Part shown: in pieces, positions 8,727 through 17,840 of the stretch
Numbering within the stretch: position 1 is the stretch's first letter
How the letters are laid out: each line of letters starts with the position of its first letter
Assembly (NCBI GenBank): GCA_937880175.1
Contig: CALFLO010000098.1
Coordinates: 1-60,041, forward strand
From: an uncultured Gluconobacter sp.
GTDB lineage: Bacteria > Pseudomonadota > Alphaproteobacteria > Acetobacterales > Acetobacteraceae
Length of the DNA stretch: 60,041 nt
Direction of reading: 5' to 3'
The notes under the pieces: generated by a model
Seen by the model: the letters and a program-made list of their open reading frames with translations, nothing else
What the model was told of the DNA's origin: nothing
Databases searched by the model: none
Program-made: the position numbers and the translations under genes

Positions 8727-9436
8727 TGTTCCGGCAAAAGGCTCCAGTGACCCTCCCGGAAAACCTCGGTAGGCCCGAAGGCGGCCTTGTAGGCCATCTT
8801 CGGGCTGCCGGGGACGTAATACCCCAGATACAGGTGCTCCAGCCCCATGCGGGCGGTCTCTTCGATCAGCCACAGGATCGAGAACGTGCCCCATGAGGCT
8901 GTCAGGTCGTTGACGTCATAGAACGTGTAAACGGCTGACAGACCATCCGAGAGACGGTCGATCAGGCTGACGCAGACGAGTGTGCCATCGGGACGGCGGA
9001 ACTCCGCCAGAAACGTCTCGACCGGCGTATTGGCGATCAGCTCGGCATAATCGCGCCAGCACATATGGGCCATGTCGCCATCGGGATGACGGACGGCCTG
9101 ATACATTTCGAACAGCCGGAACTGCTCGTCCGTGGGGACCGGTGCGACAATGTTCACCACAAGATCCGCGTGACGGCTGCGGACTTTCTTCTGGGTGCGC
9201 GTGGGCGCAAAGGTCGCGGCCGGGATACGCATGGGCGTGCAGGCGCGGCAGCCGACGCAGACGGGCGCATAGGCGATGGCATGGCTGCGACGGAACCCGG
9301 CCTGCGACAGGCGGTTGTGCAGGGCCACGGCCTCGGGCCCCGCGAGTTCTGTCAGGACCTTGCGTTCGGTGCGGTCGGGCAGGTAGGGGCACGGGGCCGG
9401 AGCCGTCGTGTAGAAGAGCTGTGGACGGTGCTGCAT
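8714..9436 (-). CDS. bpt: Aspartate/glutamate leucyltransferase (Bpt)
   Basis: Members of this family move leucine (or arginine, in the Ate branch) from aminoacyl-tRNA to the N-termini of proteins that start with Asp or Glu, marking them for ClpS/ClpAP degradation in the bacterial N-degron pathway. The 240-residue product has an N-terminal domain with CPYLPDRTERKVLTEL and the cysteine-rich CVGCRACTPMR, then a GNAT-like C-terminal half ending YLGYYVPGSPKMAYKAAF. The start at 9436 (MQHRPQLFYTT) has GGAGAGCG in front. Longer in-frame forms up to 9811 run into the divergent cls gene and are not believable. The leucyl specificity is a family inference. Confidence 0.9.
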   Translation of the reverse strand: MQHRPQLFYTTAPAPCPYLPDRTERKVLTELAGPEAVALHNRLSQAGFRRSHAIAYAPVCVGCRACTPMRIPAATFAPTRTQKKVRSRHADLVVNIVAPVPTDEQFRLFEMYQAVRHPDGDMAHMCWRDYAELIANTPVETFLAEFRRPDGTLVCVSLIDRLSDGLSAVYTFYDVNDLTASWGTFSILWLIEETARMGLEHLYLGYYVPGSPKMAYKAAFGPTEVFREGHWSLLPEQLPA

Positions 9437-9450
9437 GAGACGCTCTCCTT

Positions 9451-9523
9451 TTTCGTAAAGACGGGGCCGGAAGATGATCCTATCGCAAGGACGGGGGCTG
9501 GCGCATCCTCCATCTTTGCGAAA
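9451..9523. repeat. Inverted repeat in the bpt-cls divergent region
   Basis: TTTCGTAAAGA (9451-9461) and TCTTTGCGAAA (9513-9523) are complementary over 11 positions with one G-T pair, 51 bases apart, between the divergent bpt and cls starts. A second small hairpin (TGTGCTG/CAGCACA, 9552-9558 with 9563-9569, TTTG loop) precedes the cls Shine-Dalgarno. They could be an operator and a leader hairpin. Confidence 0.3.
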
Positions 9524-9592
9524 GGATGACGGGAACATATTCGGGGGCTGATGTGCTGTTTGCAGCACAGGAGGCCTGTCGCAGGGAGATTT

Positions 9593-11005
9593 ATGACGCA
9601 CTGGACCGTTTTCCATATTCTTGTGCAGATCCTGCGCTGGGCTCTGCCATTGTTCGTGACGGTTCATGCGCTGGTGCACAAGCGCGATACGGTCTCCTGT
9701 ACGGCGTGGATCGGCATCTGCTGGATCGCGCCGCTGATGGGAACGGTGCTGTATCTGATGTTCGGCATCAACCGCGTCCGCCGCCGGGCGCAGAAAATGG
9801 TGAACCGGCATTTGTGGGAAGGACGCGATCCGCTGGCGCAGTACCGGCAGACGGTCGATGGTGATCTCGTGCCGCTTTCAAAAATGCTGGGACGTCTGAC
9901 GGAACGGCCGCTAATGCGCGGCAATTCGATCACCTGTCTGCATGACGGGGACAATGCCTATCCGGTCATGCTGGATACGATCGGGCAGGCGAAGACGTCC
10001 ATCATCCTGTGCTCCTATATTTTCCGCGATGACGAGGTCGGGCAGCGCTTTGCCGAGGCGCTGGTGGCCGCGAAACGTCGCGGGGTCGAGGTGCGCGTGC
10101 TGGTGGACGGAATCGGGAGTGGATATTTCCGCTGTGGGATCGAGCGCCGTCTGCGGCATGAGGGCGTGGCCTGCGCACGGTTCATGCACTCGGTCTGGCC
10201 CTGGCGCATGCCGTTTATCAATCTGCGCAATCACCGCAAGATCCTTGTGGTGGACGGGACCGTCGGCTTCATGGGCGGCCTGAATATCGGCGAGGAGAAC
10301 ATGCTCCGCCTGCGGACGAAGCTGCCGGTGGCGGACACGCATTTCCGCCTTCAGGGACCGATCGTGCACCAGCTTGCCGTGGCGTTCGCCTGGGACTGGT
10401 CGTTCACGACCGGCGAAGAGCTGGAAGGCGAGTGTTACCTCCCCGAGCCGTCCCCGGTGGGCGACGTTCCGATGCGGATCGTCACGTCCGGGCCGGATAC
10501 GGATCTGGAAAAGATCGAATACGGGATGTTGCAGGCCTTTGCGCTGGCCCGAAAGCATATCTGGGTCATGACGCCCTATTTCCTGCCGGATGACCGCTTT
10601 TCAACAGAGCTTATTCTCGCGGCATTACGCGGCGTGGTGATTGATATCGTCGTGCCCAGAAGCAGCAATCACGCGCTGATCGATCATGCCCGGGATGCCA
10701 ATCTGCGGCCGTTTCTGGATGCGGGTTGCAGGGTCTGGATGGCCGATCCCCCGTTCAATCACTCCAAGTTGATGGTCGTGGACGATGAATGGAGCTTCGT
10801 GGGAAGTGCCAATATCGACATGCGCTCCCTGCGTCTGAACTTCGAAATCAATCTGGAAATTTATGACACCGGCGTGGCGAAAGAGCTGTCCACGTTCATG
10901 CAGACGCATCGCCGCAACCGGCTGACCCATCATGATCTGGACAGTAAGCCGTTCCTGATCCGGATGCGTAATTCGGCGATCAGGCTTTTGCTGCCCTATC
11001 TGTGA
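9593..11005 (+). CDS. cls: Cardiolipin synthase (phospholipase D superfamily)
   Basis: The enzyme joins two phosphatidylglycerol molecules to form cardiolipin in the inner membrane. The 470-residue product has two N-terminal hydrophobic segments (about residues 5-25 and 38-58), then two PLD HKD motifs: NHRKILVVDG near residue 213 and NHSKLMVVDD near residue 389, each followed by the expected Gly/Ser-Asn block (GGLNIG, GSANID). The ATG at 9593 has GCAGGGAGA ahead; an in-frame codon at 9551 lies in a leader hairpin. It is probably ClsA-like by its two membrane segments. Its 3' end lies 5 bases from the convergent EEP hydrolase gene. Confidence 0.92.
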   Translation: MTHWTVFHILVQILRWALPLFVTVHALVHKRDTVSCTAWIGICWIAPLMGTVLYLMFGINRVRRRAQKMVNRHLWEGRDPLAQYRQTVDGDLVPLSKMLGRLTERPLMRGNSITCLHDGDNAYPVMLDTIGQAKTSIILCSYIFRDDEVGQRFAEALVAAKRRGVEVRVLVDGIGSGYFRCGIERRLRHEGVACARFMHSVWPWRMPFINLRNHRKILVVDGTVGFMGGLNIGEENMLRLRTKLPVADTHFRLQGPIVHQLAVAFAWDWSFTTGEELEGECYLPEPSPVGDVPMRIVTSGPDTDLEKIEYGMLQAFALARKHIWVMTPYFLPDDRFSTELILAALRGVVIDIVVPRSSNHALIDHARDANLRPFLDAGCRVWMADPPFNHSKLMVVDDEWSFVGSANIDMRSLRLNFEINLEIYDTGVAKELSTFMQTHRRNRLTHHDLDSKPFLIRMRNSAIRLLLPYL

Positions 11006-11010
11006 GGGCC

Positions 11011-11637
11011 TTAGGCGCCCAGTCGAAGCGTGACGCAGATGGGGCGATGATCGGAGCCAAAGCGCGGCAGAGCGCGCGCTTCCATGCGGGAGAGGCCGCG
11101 CACGAGGCAGCGATCCAGCCTCAGCGGGACACGGTTCAGCATCCGGTGCGTTTTTTCCTGTGGCCCGACATCCAGAAAGCCCGGAAGCAGGACAGGCCCG
11201 ACCAGATTGAAGTCCCCCATGATGACCGCGCGGTGGCGCATGTTGGTGCTGATGCTGCGCAACTGCCGGCGGTTTAGGATCTGACCATGCGACAGATGCA
11301 CGTTGGCGAGCGAGAAGCTTCCGAAATCAATGAGCTGGGCCGTGCGTTTGACCAGCAGACCGCGTGGCAGACGGCAGAATGAGGGCGGCCGCGTAAACGG
11401 CAGACGGCTCCAGCAGGCAGTGCCGTGTGGCCGGCCGGGAAGCGGAATGCGGTCGTAATAACCGCCGAGGATTTCGGGGAGTTCGTCCACGGCCTCCTGC
11501 GCTTCCTGCATGACGACGATATCGGGATTTTCCGCACGGATGACGGTCAGGACGTCTTCGAGTGATGCGCCTTCCCAGCGGTAGAGATTCCAGCTCAGGA
11601 TCTTGAAGGAGGCTCCGGACAGAAGGGACATTGTCAT
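11011..11637 (-). CDS. Endonuclease/exonuclease/phosphatase (EEP) family protein
   Basis: The 208-residue product has the EEP fold signatures in order: SWNLYRWEG (metal/substrate Asn), MQEAQEA (metal-binding Glu), NVHLSHG, MGDFNLVG and the C-terminal SDHRPI catalytic Asp-His. Relatives cleave phosphodiester or phosphomonoester bonds in nucleic acids, sphingomyelin or phosphoinositides, so the substrate cannot be told. There is no signal peptide, so it is likely cytoplasmic. Its ATG at 11637 overlaps the stop of the upstream permease gene (ATGA), so the two are co-translated; a second ATG six bases on (11631) is an alternative. The neighbour cls suggests a link with lipids, which is only an inference. 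Confidence 0.82.
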   Translation of the reverse strand: MTMSLLSGASFKILSWNLYRWEGASLEDVLTVIRAENPDIVVMQEAQEAVDELPEILGGYYDRIPLPGRPHGTACWSRLPFTRPPSFCRLPRGLLVKRTAQLIDFGSFSLANVHLSHGQILNRRQLRSISTNMRHRAVIMGDFNLVGPVLLPGFLDVGPQEKTHRMLNRVPLRLDRCLVRGLSRMEARALPRFGSDHRPICVTLRLGA

Positions 11638-12713
11638 TTCGGAGGCTCCGGCAGGTAGAGGGGATTGCGTTCACGGTGATTGGGACCCGCGGCAAATTCA
11701 CTGGTCAGGGTGTAACCAACGGCCAGCAGGACGGGCCCGAGGAAGATGCCCACGCCGCCAAAAGTCACGATGCCGCCCAGAACACCAAGGACAGTCAGCA
11801 GATAGGGCAGTTGTGCGCCACGGGCGATGAAGGCCGGGCGGATGACGTGATCCGCCCCGGAAATGATGAGAATGCCGTAGATGGCAAGAAACAGCCCGTG
11901 GCCGAAATGGTGGGTCATACCCAGCCAGATGGCGGCCGGAACCCAGACCAGAGGCGCGCCGATGGGGAAAACGGCCACGAAGGCGGTGATGCCCGCCAGC
12001 AGAACCGGCGAAGGAACACCCGCCAGCATGAGGCCGATCCCCGTGAGGACGCCTTGGATCAGGGCGGTGCCGAGAATGCCGTAGACCGTGCCACGGACCG
12101 TACGGCCGATGATGTTGATGAGGCGCGGCGTGGTGTGGGGGCCTGCGATGCGGTCGATCAGGGCGCTGATGGTATGACCAAGTGTATCCCCGTTGAGCCA
12201 CAGGAAGAACGCCACAAACAGCGCCATGACAAGTTCGGCGAGGCCGCCTGCGAGGCGCAGAAGAACCGTCAGGGTCACATGCGCGATCTGCCCTGCATAG
12301 GGGCGCAGAACCTCGGTCGCGAAGGCACCGATATCATGACTGAAATGGTGCCAGGCCTCCACGAGATGGGGACCCGCCATCGGGATGCGGCTCATCCATG
12401 CGGGTGGCGGATTGGCGCTGGTGACATGCAGGATCAAAGCATCGATCTGTGAGATCGTGGCAGGAACGTCGCTGATTCCCGCGCTGGTCAGGACGGCCAG
12501 AGGGACGACGATGAAAAGCGCGCTCAGAGCCATCATGGCGAGCGCGGCCAGTACGGGGCGGACATGCCTGCGCATGCGGCGGTAGATCGGCCATGTGGTG
12601 AAAGCGAGGATCGCGGCCCACAGAATGGCCGAGAGGAACGGCCACAGGATGATGCCGCACCCATAGGCAATACCGGCCAGGATGAGGCCGAGGAGAATCC
12701 GCTCGGTCGTCAT
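11634..12713 (-). CDS. AI-2E family transporter (PerM/YdiK type)
   Basis: The 359-residue membrane protein has the N-terminal hydrophobic pair (ILLGLILAGIAYGCGIILWPF, then AILAFTTWPIYRRMRR), a soluble middle with FSHDIGAF, and a hydrophobic C-terminal half (VMALFVAFFLW, TFGGVGIFLGP), as in the AI-2E/PerM family. Members are proposed to export small molecules or ions, but most substrates are unknown, so the autoinducer name should not be taken as function. The ATG at 12713 has AGGAGA upstream; a much longer in-frame form to 13421 runs across the divergent sulfurtransferase gene. It overlaps the next gene by ATGA. Confidence 0.85.
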   Translation of the reverse strand: MTTERILLGLILAGIAYGCGIILWPFLSAILWAAILAFTTWPIYRRMRRHVRPVLAALAMMALSALFIVVPLAVLTSAGISDVPATISQIDALILHVTSANPPPAWMSRIPMAGPHLVEAWHHFSHDIGAFATEVLRPYAGQIAHVTLTVLLRLAGGLAELVMALFVAFFLWLNGDTLGHTISALIDRIAGPHTTPRLINIIGRTVRGTVYGILGTALIQGVLTGIGLMLAGVPSPVLLAGITAFVAVFPIGAPLVWVPAAIWLGMTHHFGHGLFLAIYGILIISGADHVIRPAFIARGAQLPYLLTVLGVLGGIVTFGGVGIFLGPVLLAVGYTLTSEFAAGPNHRERNPLYLPEPPK

Positions 12714-12842
12714 GCGGCTTCGTTCTCCTGACTGGAGCGGGACGGACGCCCGGGCTGGCATGACTCTTTGGGCTGCGTGTTCATGGATTGATACATTGGC
12801 ACGCTCTGGCGCCGGGCGCATCCCTCGACCTATGGTGAGGAC

Positions 12843-13679
12843 ATGACGATCTCGCCACTTGTTGATGCCGCAACCCTGATCCCAGAGGTTGGCCGGTTCA
12901 TTCCCCTTGATGCCAGCGTGCTTTTGCCCGGGCAGAAGGGCGACCCCGATGCCGCGTTCGCTGAACGCCATCTGCCTGACGCACAGCGATTCGATATCGA
13001 TGTTTTCGCCGATCCGGAAAGCCCGCTCCCCCATGCGGTGCCGGGAGCGGCACGGTTTGCGCGCCTGATGGGGGCGCTCGGGGTGAGCGAGGACATGCCG
13101 GTCGTGTTCTATGACGGGCGTGGAAGTGTTGGCGCATGCCGTGGCTGGTGGCTGGCACGGCTGTTCGGGCATCGGAACGCACGGATTCTGGATGGCGGTC
13201 TTGAGGCCTGGGTAAAGGCAGGTGGTCCGGTTGAAAGCGGTCCGTCTTCCGCAATTGCGCCTGCGGTTTTTCGGCCCCGGCCCCGTTATGGGCTGCTCGC
13301 GGGTTCGGGGGATGTGCATCAGGCGCTGGAGCGGGCGGATGCTCTGGTGCTGGATGCCAGAAGTGGGGGGCGATTTACCGCGACAGTGCCGGAGCCTCGG
13401 CCGGGCGTGCGCGGCGGCCACATGCCGGGCGCGCAGAGCATGGACTGGGCCCGGCTTATGGATGGAAATGGCTGTTTTCTACCGGTAGCGGAGCTGAAGA
13501 AGATTCTGGCGGCCGCGACAGGACGTTCGGTGATCGCAAGCTGCGGATCTGGCCTGACGGCAGCGACGATCGTGGCAGCGCTGGCGATCGCGGGGTATGG
13601 CGACGCGGCCTTGTATGATGGATCCTGGGCGGAATGGGGCAGTGACCCAGATGCCCCGGTTGTGACGGGAGAGGCATGA
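12843..13679 (+). CDS. sseA: 3-mercaptopyruvate/thiosulfate sulfurtransferase
   Basis: This is a two-domain rhodanese that moves sulfane sulfur from 3-mercaptopyruvate or thiosulfate to a thiol acceptor or cyanide. The 278-residue length matches E. coli SseA (281). The inactive N-terminal rhodanese domain (VFYDGRGSVGACRGWWLARLFGH) is followed by the active C-terminal domain, with the catalytic Cys234 in the loop CGSGLTAA. The Gly-Ser-Gly loop favours mercaptopyruvate over thiosulfate by family rules. Its stop overlaps the start of metC (ATGA), so the two form a sulfur-amino-acid operon. Confidence 0.9.
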   Translation: MTISPLVDAATLIPEVGRFIPLDASVLLPGQKGDPDAAFAERHLPDAQRFDIDVFADPESPLPHAVPGAARFARLMGALGVSEDMPVVFYDGRGSVGACRGWWLARLFGHRNARILDGGLEAWVKAGGPVESGPSSAIAPAVFRPRPRYGLLAGSGDVHQALERADALVLDARSGGRFTATVPEPRPGVRGGHMPGAQSMDWARLMDGNGCFLPVAELKKILAAATGRSVIASCGSGLTAATIVAALAIAGYGDAALYDGSWAEWGSDPDAPVVTGEA

Positions 13680-14893
13680 GCATGAACGATCTGGAAAAGC
13701 GGGTAAGCGCGGGCTGGAGCCGGATGGGTTCCATGCTGGTGCGCGAGGGGCGCTCGCATGATCTTCCGGAAACGGGAGAATTCGTGAATGCGCCCGTCAG
13801 TCGTGGCTCGACAGTCCTGTTCCCGACACTTGAAGCCATGAACCGGACGGATGGCCGAAGTCATGCTCACAAGGTGGTGTATGGGGCGATGGGATCGCCG
13901 ATCCAGCACCAGCTTGAGGAAATGCTCAGCCTGATCGATGGCGGGACACATACACAGGTCGTCAATTCGGGTCTGGCGGCCTGCACGATGCCCCTGCTGG
14001 CGTTTCTTGGCTGCGGAGACCATCTGCTGCTGCCCGACTCGGTTTACGGCCCCACGCGCCGGTTTGCAGGCACGATGCTTCAGCGGCTGGGCGTGGTGAC
14101 AACGTATTATCCCCCCATGGCATCGCGCGCCGAGATCGCGGCGCTCGTGCGGCCCGAGACGAAGGTCCTGTTCGCTGAAAGCCCGGGGAGCCATACGTTT
14201 GAAGTGCAGGACGTGCCCATGCTGGCGGATGTGGCGCACGAAGCTGGTGCGTTGCTGATGCTGGACAACACCTGGGGGATCGGCGTGTTCCAGCCTTTCG
14301 TGCATGGCGTGGATGTGTCGATCCAGGCTCTGACGAAATATCCCGCTGGGCATTCGGATGTCATTATGGGATCGGTCACGGTCAATGACGAAGCACACTG
14401 GAAAACACTGCGTGATGCCGCGATTCAGCTTGGGCAGTGTGCGGGGCCGGATGACTGCTGGCTGACATTGCGCGGCCTGCGGACGATGGGGGTGCGGCTG
14501 GCGCATCAGTCCCGTTCGGCGCTGGAGATCGCGCAATGGCTGAAAACGCGGCCCGAGGTCGCGCGCGTCCTGCATCCGGCGCTGGAAGACTGCCCGGGAC
14601 ATGAGTTCTGGAAACGCGACTTTACGGGAGCCTGCGGTTTGTTCGGGGTAGAGCTTCAGCCCGAAATCTCAGTGGAAGCGACCGAGCGCATGATCGACGG
14701 ACTAAGCCTGTTCGGGATCGGCGCGTCCTGGGGCGGGTATGAAAGTCTGGTCCTGCCGACGACTGGGCATGTCCGGCGCGTGACGGGTGAGGGTGGCCCG
14801 ACATCCGCGACATTCCGCCTGCATATCGGGCTGGAAGACGTTGAGGATCTGAAAACCGATCTGGCGCGCGGGCTGGACGGCCTTCAGTTCTGA
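13676..14893 (+). CDS. metC: Cystathionine beta-lyase
   Basis: This PLP enzyme of the Cys/Met metabolism family splits cystathionine into homocysteine, pyruvate and ammonia in methionine synthesis. The 405-residue product has the PLP-binding lysine at about Lys221 in ALTKYPAGHSDV, preceded by LLMLDNTWG with the PLP-contacting Asp, and PIQHQLEEMLS-like N-terminal residues. The TKY..GHSD loop is the form seen in MetC rather than in MetB or MetZ. It is translationally coupled to the sulfurtransferase upstream; an ATG six bases downstream (13682) is an alternative start. It ends 3 bases from the convergent comM stop. Confidence 0.92.
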   Translation: MSMNDLEKRVSAGWSRMGSMLVREGRSHDLPETGEFVNAPVSRGSTVLFPTLEAMNRTDGRSHAHKVVYGAMGSPIQHQLEEMLSLIDGGTHTQVVNSGLAACTMPLLAFLGCGDHLLLPDSVYGPTRRFAGTMLQRLGVVTTYYPPMASRAEIAALVRPETKVLFAESPGSHTFEVQDVPMLADVAHEAGALLMLDNTWGIGVFQPFVHGVDVSIQALTKYPAGHSDVIMGSVTVNDEAHWKTLRDAAIQLGQCAGPDDCWLTLRGLRTMGVRLAHQSRSALEIAQWLKTRPEVARVLHPALEDCPGHEFWKRDFTGACGLFGVELQPEISVEATERMIDGLSLFGIGASWGGYESLVLPTTGHVRRVTGEGGPTSATFRLHIGLEDVEDLKTDLARGLDGLQF

Positions 14894-14896
14894 ACC

Positions 14897-16399
14897 TTAA
14901 CGACGGCGGAAGGTCAGGGCTTCGGCGACGTGATGGCGCTGGATGCTCTGCGTGCCTTCCAGATCGGCAACGGTGCGGGAGACGCGGATCAGGCGTGTGA
15001 TACCGCGATTGGACAGGCGCAGCTTTTCCGCAGCCTGTTCAGCGAGAGAACGGGCATCATCGTCCATCTCCAACTGGTCCGGGGGGACCTGCGAATTGGG
15101 AACGCCCTGACGGTCGATCTGGCGTTTGCGGGCAGTTTCCACGCGGGCACGAACGGCGGCGCTGCATTCACCTTTCGGGGCGCGGCTGATGTCGATCGGA
15201 GAAAGCGGCTCGATCTGCACGCACAGATCCATGCGGTCGAGCATCGGGCCGGAAATCTTGGCCGTATAGTCCTCGCCGCAGCGCGGGGCCTTGCGGCAAC
15301 TCCGTTCCAGATCCCCCAGATATCCGCAGCGGCACGGGTTCATGGCGCCAATGAACTGGAAACGTGCGGGGTAAGTCGTGTGATGGGCCGCGCGCGCGAT
15401 GGAAATACTGCCGGTTTCGATAGGCTGGCGCAGGGATTCCAGACAGGATCGTGAAAACTCCGGAAGCTCGTCGAGGAACAGGACGCCATTATTGGCAAGG
15501 CTGACTTCGCCGGGCCGCGCTTTTGCGCCGCCACCGACGATGGCCGGAAGGCTCGCGCTGTGATGCGGGGCACGATAGGGCGGTCGCACCACCAGCCTTC
15601 CGTTCTGCAAAAGGCCCGACACACTGTGAATCCGGCTCGTTTCCAGTGCCTCTTCGCGGGTCAGGTTCGGAAGAATACCGGGCAGACGGCTGGCGAGCAT
15701 GGATTTTCCGGCGCCGGGCGGCCCGCTCATGAGCATCGAATGAGCGCCTGCTGCGGCAATTTCCAGAGCGCGTCTTCCGATCGCCATTCCTTTGACGTCC
15801 GCGAGATCGGGACCGTATTCGATGACATGTTCTGTTGGAAGTGGAGCCGGAGACAGGATCTGCTGCCCCTGAAAATGGGAAACGAGGGCTGCGAGCGTGG
15901 GGGCCCCGAGAACATCTGTGCTGTCATTGCCCCAGCGGGCTTCCAGAGCCTGCGCGGCCGGGCAGATCAGCCCGAGTTCGTCTGCAACGGCACCAATCGC
16001 GGCTGAAAGAACGCCTGCGACGGGATTGATCCGGCCATCCAGTGAAAGCTCGCCGACAGCGGCATAGGCCGAGACCGCCTCAAAGGACAGGATACCCATG
16101 GCGCAGAGCAAGCCGAGCGCGATGGGGAGGTCGAAATGCGCGCCTTCCTTGAGAAGGTCGGCCGGCACGAGATTGACGAGGATGCGTTTCGGGGGAAGCG
16201 CCAGCCCCATGGCTGTCAGCGCGGCACGGACACGTTCGCGGGCTTCCCCGACGGATTTGTCCGCCAGCCCCACGACGAGAAATGCCGGAAGTCCGCTGGA
16301 GACCTGAACCTCGACCGTCACCGGGACGGCTTCAATACCAGAGAAGGCAAAGCTCTGGATGCGGGCGAGGGTGGGGGCATGCGGGCTGGGACTCGTCAT
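14897..16399 (-). CDS. comM: YifB/ComM family Mg-chelatase-like AAA+ ATPase
   Basis: ComM is a hexameric helicase that promotes branch migration during natural transformation; related YifB proteins are widespread in non-competent bacteria. The 500-residue product has an N-terminal Lon-like domain (about residues 20-180), the Walker A motif SGPPGAGKSML, Walker B LFLDELPEF, the family element MNPCRCGYLGD, and a C-terminal Mg-chelatase helical domain. The start MTSPSPHAPT, 16399, is the first in-frame ATG. A cysteine cluster (CRCGY..C..C) fits the reported zinc-binding type. comF at 42777 is another DNA-uptake relative, but no competence pilus genes are in the window. Confidence 0.92.
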   Translation of the reverse strand: MTSPSPHAPTLARIQSFAFSGIEAVPVTVEVQVSSGLPAFLVVGLADKSVGEARERVRAALTAMGLALPPKRILVNLVPADLLKEGAHFDLPIALGLLCAMGILSFEAVSAYAAVGELSLDGRINPVAGVLSAAIGAVADELGLICPAAQALEARWGNDSTDVLGAPTLAALVSHFQGQQILSPAPLPTEHVIEYGPDLADVKGMAIGRRALEIAAAGAHSMLMSGPPGAGKSMLASRLPGILPNLTREEALETSRIHSVSGLLQNGRLVVRPPYRAPHHSASLPAIVGGGAKARPGEVSLANNGVLFLDELPEFSRSCLESLRQPIETGSISIARAAHHTTYPARFQFIGAMNPCRCGYLGDLERSCRKAPRCGEDYTAKISGPMLDRMDLCVQIEPLSPIDISRAPKGECSAAVRARVETARKRQIDRQGVPNSQVPPDQLEMDDDARSLAEQAAEKLRLSNRGITRLIRVSRTVADLEGTQSIQRHHVAEALTFRRR

Positions 16400-16449
16400 G
16401 AGACAAATCCTAGCCCGGAATTATTTACCGATGGTTAACGGAAAGCGCT

Positions 16450-17700
16450 TCAGGAGCGCTGATACAGCAGGCGGGCTCGCAGCGTGCCATCGAGAGCCTT
16501 GAGACCATCCAGCAGCGTCGTGTCCATGTCCGGGCCTTCCGACTCGGCTTCGACGACGACGTAACCGACTTCGCCATCCGTCTGGAGGTACTGGGCCGTC
16601 ACGTTGCAGTTCTGGGCGGCGAACAGATCGTTGATCTGGCGCATGATGCCGGGACGGTTGGCATGGACATGCATGAAGCGCGTGCCACGCGGGCGCTCGG
16701 GAAGCTGGACGCTGGGGAAATTGACGGACCCGATCGTGGAGCCGACGTCTGAATAATCGACCAGCTTGCGGGCGACTTCAACGCCAATGCGCTCCTGCGC
16801 CTCCATCGTGGAACCGCCGATATGCGGCGTCAGGATGACGTTTTCGAGGCCCTGAAGCGGGGATTTGAATTCTTCGCCAGCCTTCTTGGGCTCGACGGGG
16901 AACACGTCCACGCCCGCACCCATCAGATGACCGTCTTTCAGCGCCGAGGCGAGGGCTTCAAGATCCACGACATTGCCGCGCGCGTTGTTGAGCAGGATGG
17001 AATTGGGCTTCATCGCCCGGATTTCCGTCTCGCCGATCAGCAAATCGGTTTCCGGCGTCTGGGGCACATGCAGACTGACGATGTCCGACTGCGCGAGCAG
17101 ATCATGCAGGGTGGACACGGCGATGGCATTGCCATGCGGCAGGCGTGGCATCACGTCGAAATACAGGACGCGCATGCCAAAGGCCTCGGCCAGCACGGAA
17201 AGCTGCGAGCCAATGGAGCCGTAACCGACGATACCGAGCGTTTTGCCGCGGACTTCCCAGGCATTGGTGGCCGATTTGTCCCAGCCGCCCTTGTGGCAGG
17301 CTTCCGAACGCGACGGAATGCGGCGCAGCAGCATGACCACTTCACCCATGACCAGTTCGGCCACGGAACGGGTGTTGCTGAACGGCGCGTTGAAGACTGG
17401 AATGCCGAGCATGCGGGCTGCGTTCAGATCGACCTGATTCGTGCCGATGCAGAAGCAGCCGATTGCCATGAGGCGGTCCGCGGCTTCAAGGACTTCGCTT
17501 GTGAGCTGCGTCCGGCTGCGAATGCCGACCATATGGACGCCGTGGAGGGCTTCCTTGAGCGCGTCGCCTTCGAGCGCACCCTTGACGCGCGTCACCTCAG
17601 CGTAGCCCTCGTCGGCGAAATGGGAGGCGGCGCTTTCGTGAATGCCTTCCAGAAGAAGAATGCGGATCTTGTTCTTGGGGAGAGAGAACTGCGTTTCCAT
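16450..17700 (-). CDS. serA: D-3-phosphoglycerate dehydrogenase
   Basis: SerA makes the first committed step of serine synthesis, NAD-dependent oxidation of 3-phosphoglycerate. The 416-residue product is of the short E. coli type (410 aa), with substrate domain, Rossmann NAD domain (VGYGSIGSQLSVLAEAFGM), the catalytic region NNARGNVVDLEAL and ILTPHIGGST with the active-site His, and a C-terminal ACT domain (RFMHVHANRPGIM onward) that would bind serine as feedback inhibitor. GGGACGGA precedes the start. It follows the hisN-like gene with 140 bases between; a perfect hairpin sits just before the Shine-Dalgarno. A 5-bp hairpin covers the stop codon. Confidence 0.95.
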   Translation of the reverse strand: METQFSLPKNKIRILLLEGIHESAASHFADEGYAEVTRVKGALEGDALKEALHGVHMVGIRSRTQLTSEVLEAADRLMAIGCFCIGTNQVDLNAARMLGIPVFNAPFSNTRSVAELVMGEVVMLLRRIPSRSEACHKGGWDKSATNAWEVRGKTLGIVGYGSIGSQLSVLAEAFGMRVLYFDVMPRLPHGNAIAVSTLHDLLAQSDIVSLHVPQTPETDLLIGETEIRAMKPNSILLNNARGNVVDLEALASALKDGHLMGAGVDVFPVEPKKAGEEFKSPLQGLENVILTPHIGGSTMEAQERIGVEVARKLVDYSDVGSTIGSVNFPSVQLPERPRGTRFMHVHANRPGIMRQINDLFAAQNCNVTAQYLQTDGEVGYVVVEAESEGPDMDTTLLDGLKALDGTLRARLLYQRS

Positions 17701-17718
17701 AAATCCGTCCCGGTCATG

Positions 17719-17736
17719 AACCGGAAGGCTCCGGTT
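17719..17736 (-). promoter_or_regulatory. Hairpin in the serA leader
   Basis: A perfect 7-bp stem (17719-17725 with 17730-17736, four-base loop) lies about 20 bases before the serA start codon on the minus strand. A second weaker stem (5 bp) lies around 17760-17775. No T-run follows. It may influence translation of serA separately from the upstream phosphatase gene; I cannot match it to a known riboswitch. Confidence 0.3.
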
Positions 17737-17840
17737 TCAATTCAAACTGGTTCCATCAGATCTGGCCGTGACCAGACCGGTCCCGGCTCATGTCTGCCGC
17801 CACGTTCGCCGGGGCCCCCTCCCTAGCCGATTGGCGGGGT

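Noticed and set aside
6672..8894. A 740-codon open frame on the minus strand opposite parC
   Set aside because: It is a mirror of parC codon use, has no recognisable domain, and parC is certain.
11631..12452. A 273-codon plus-strand open frame
   Set aside because: It lies opposite the AI-2E permease gene; its product is low-complexity and charged, with no domain.
13319..14602. A 427-codon minus-strand open frame
   Set aside because: It runs antisense through sseA and metC, and both of those carry their catalytic residues.
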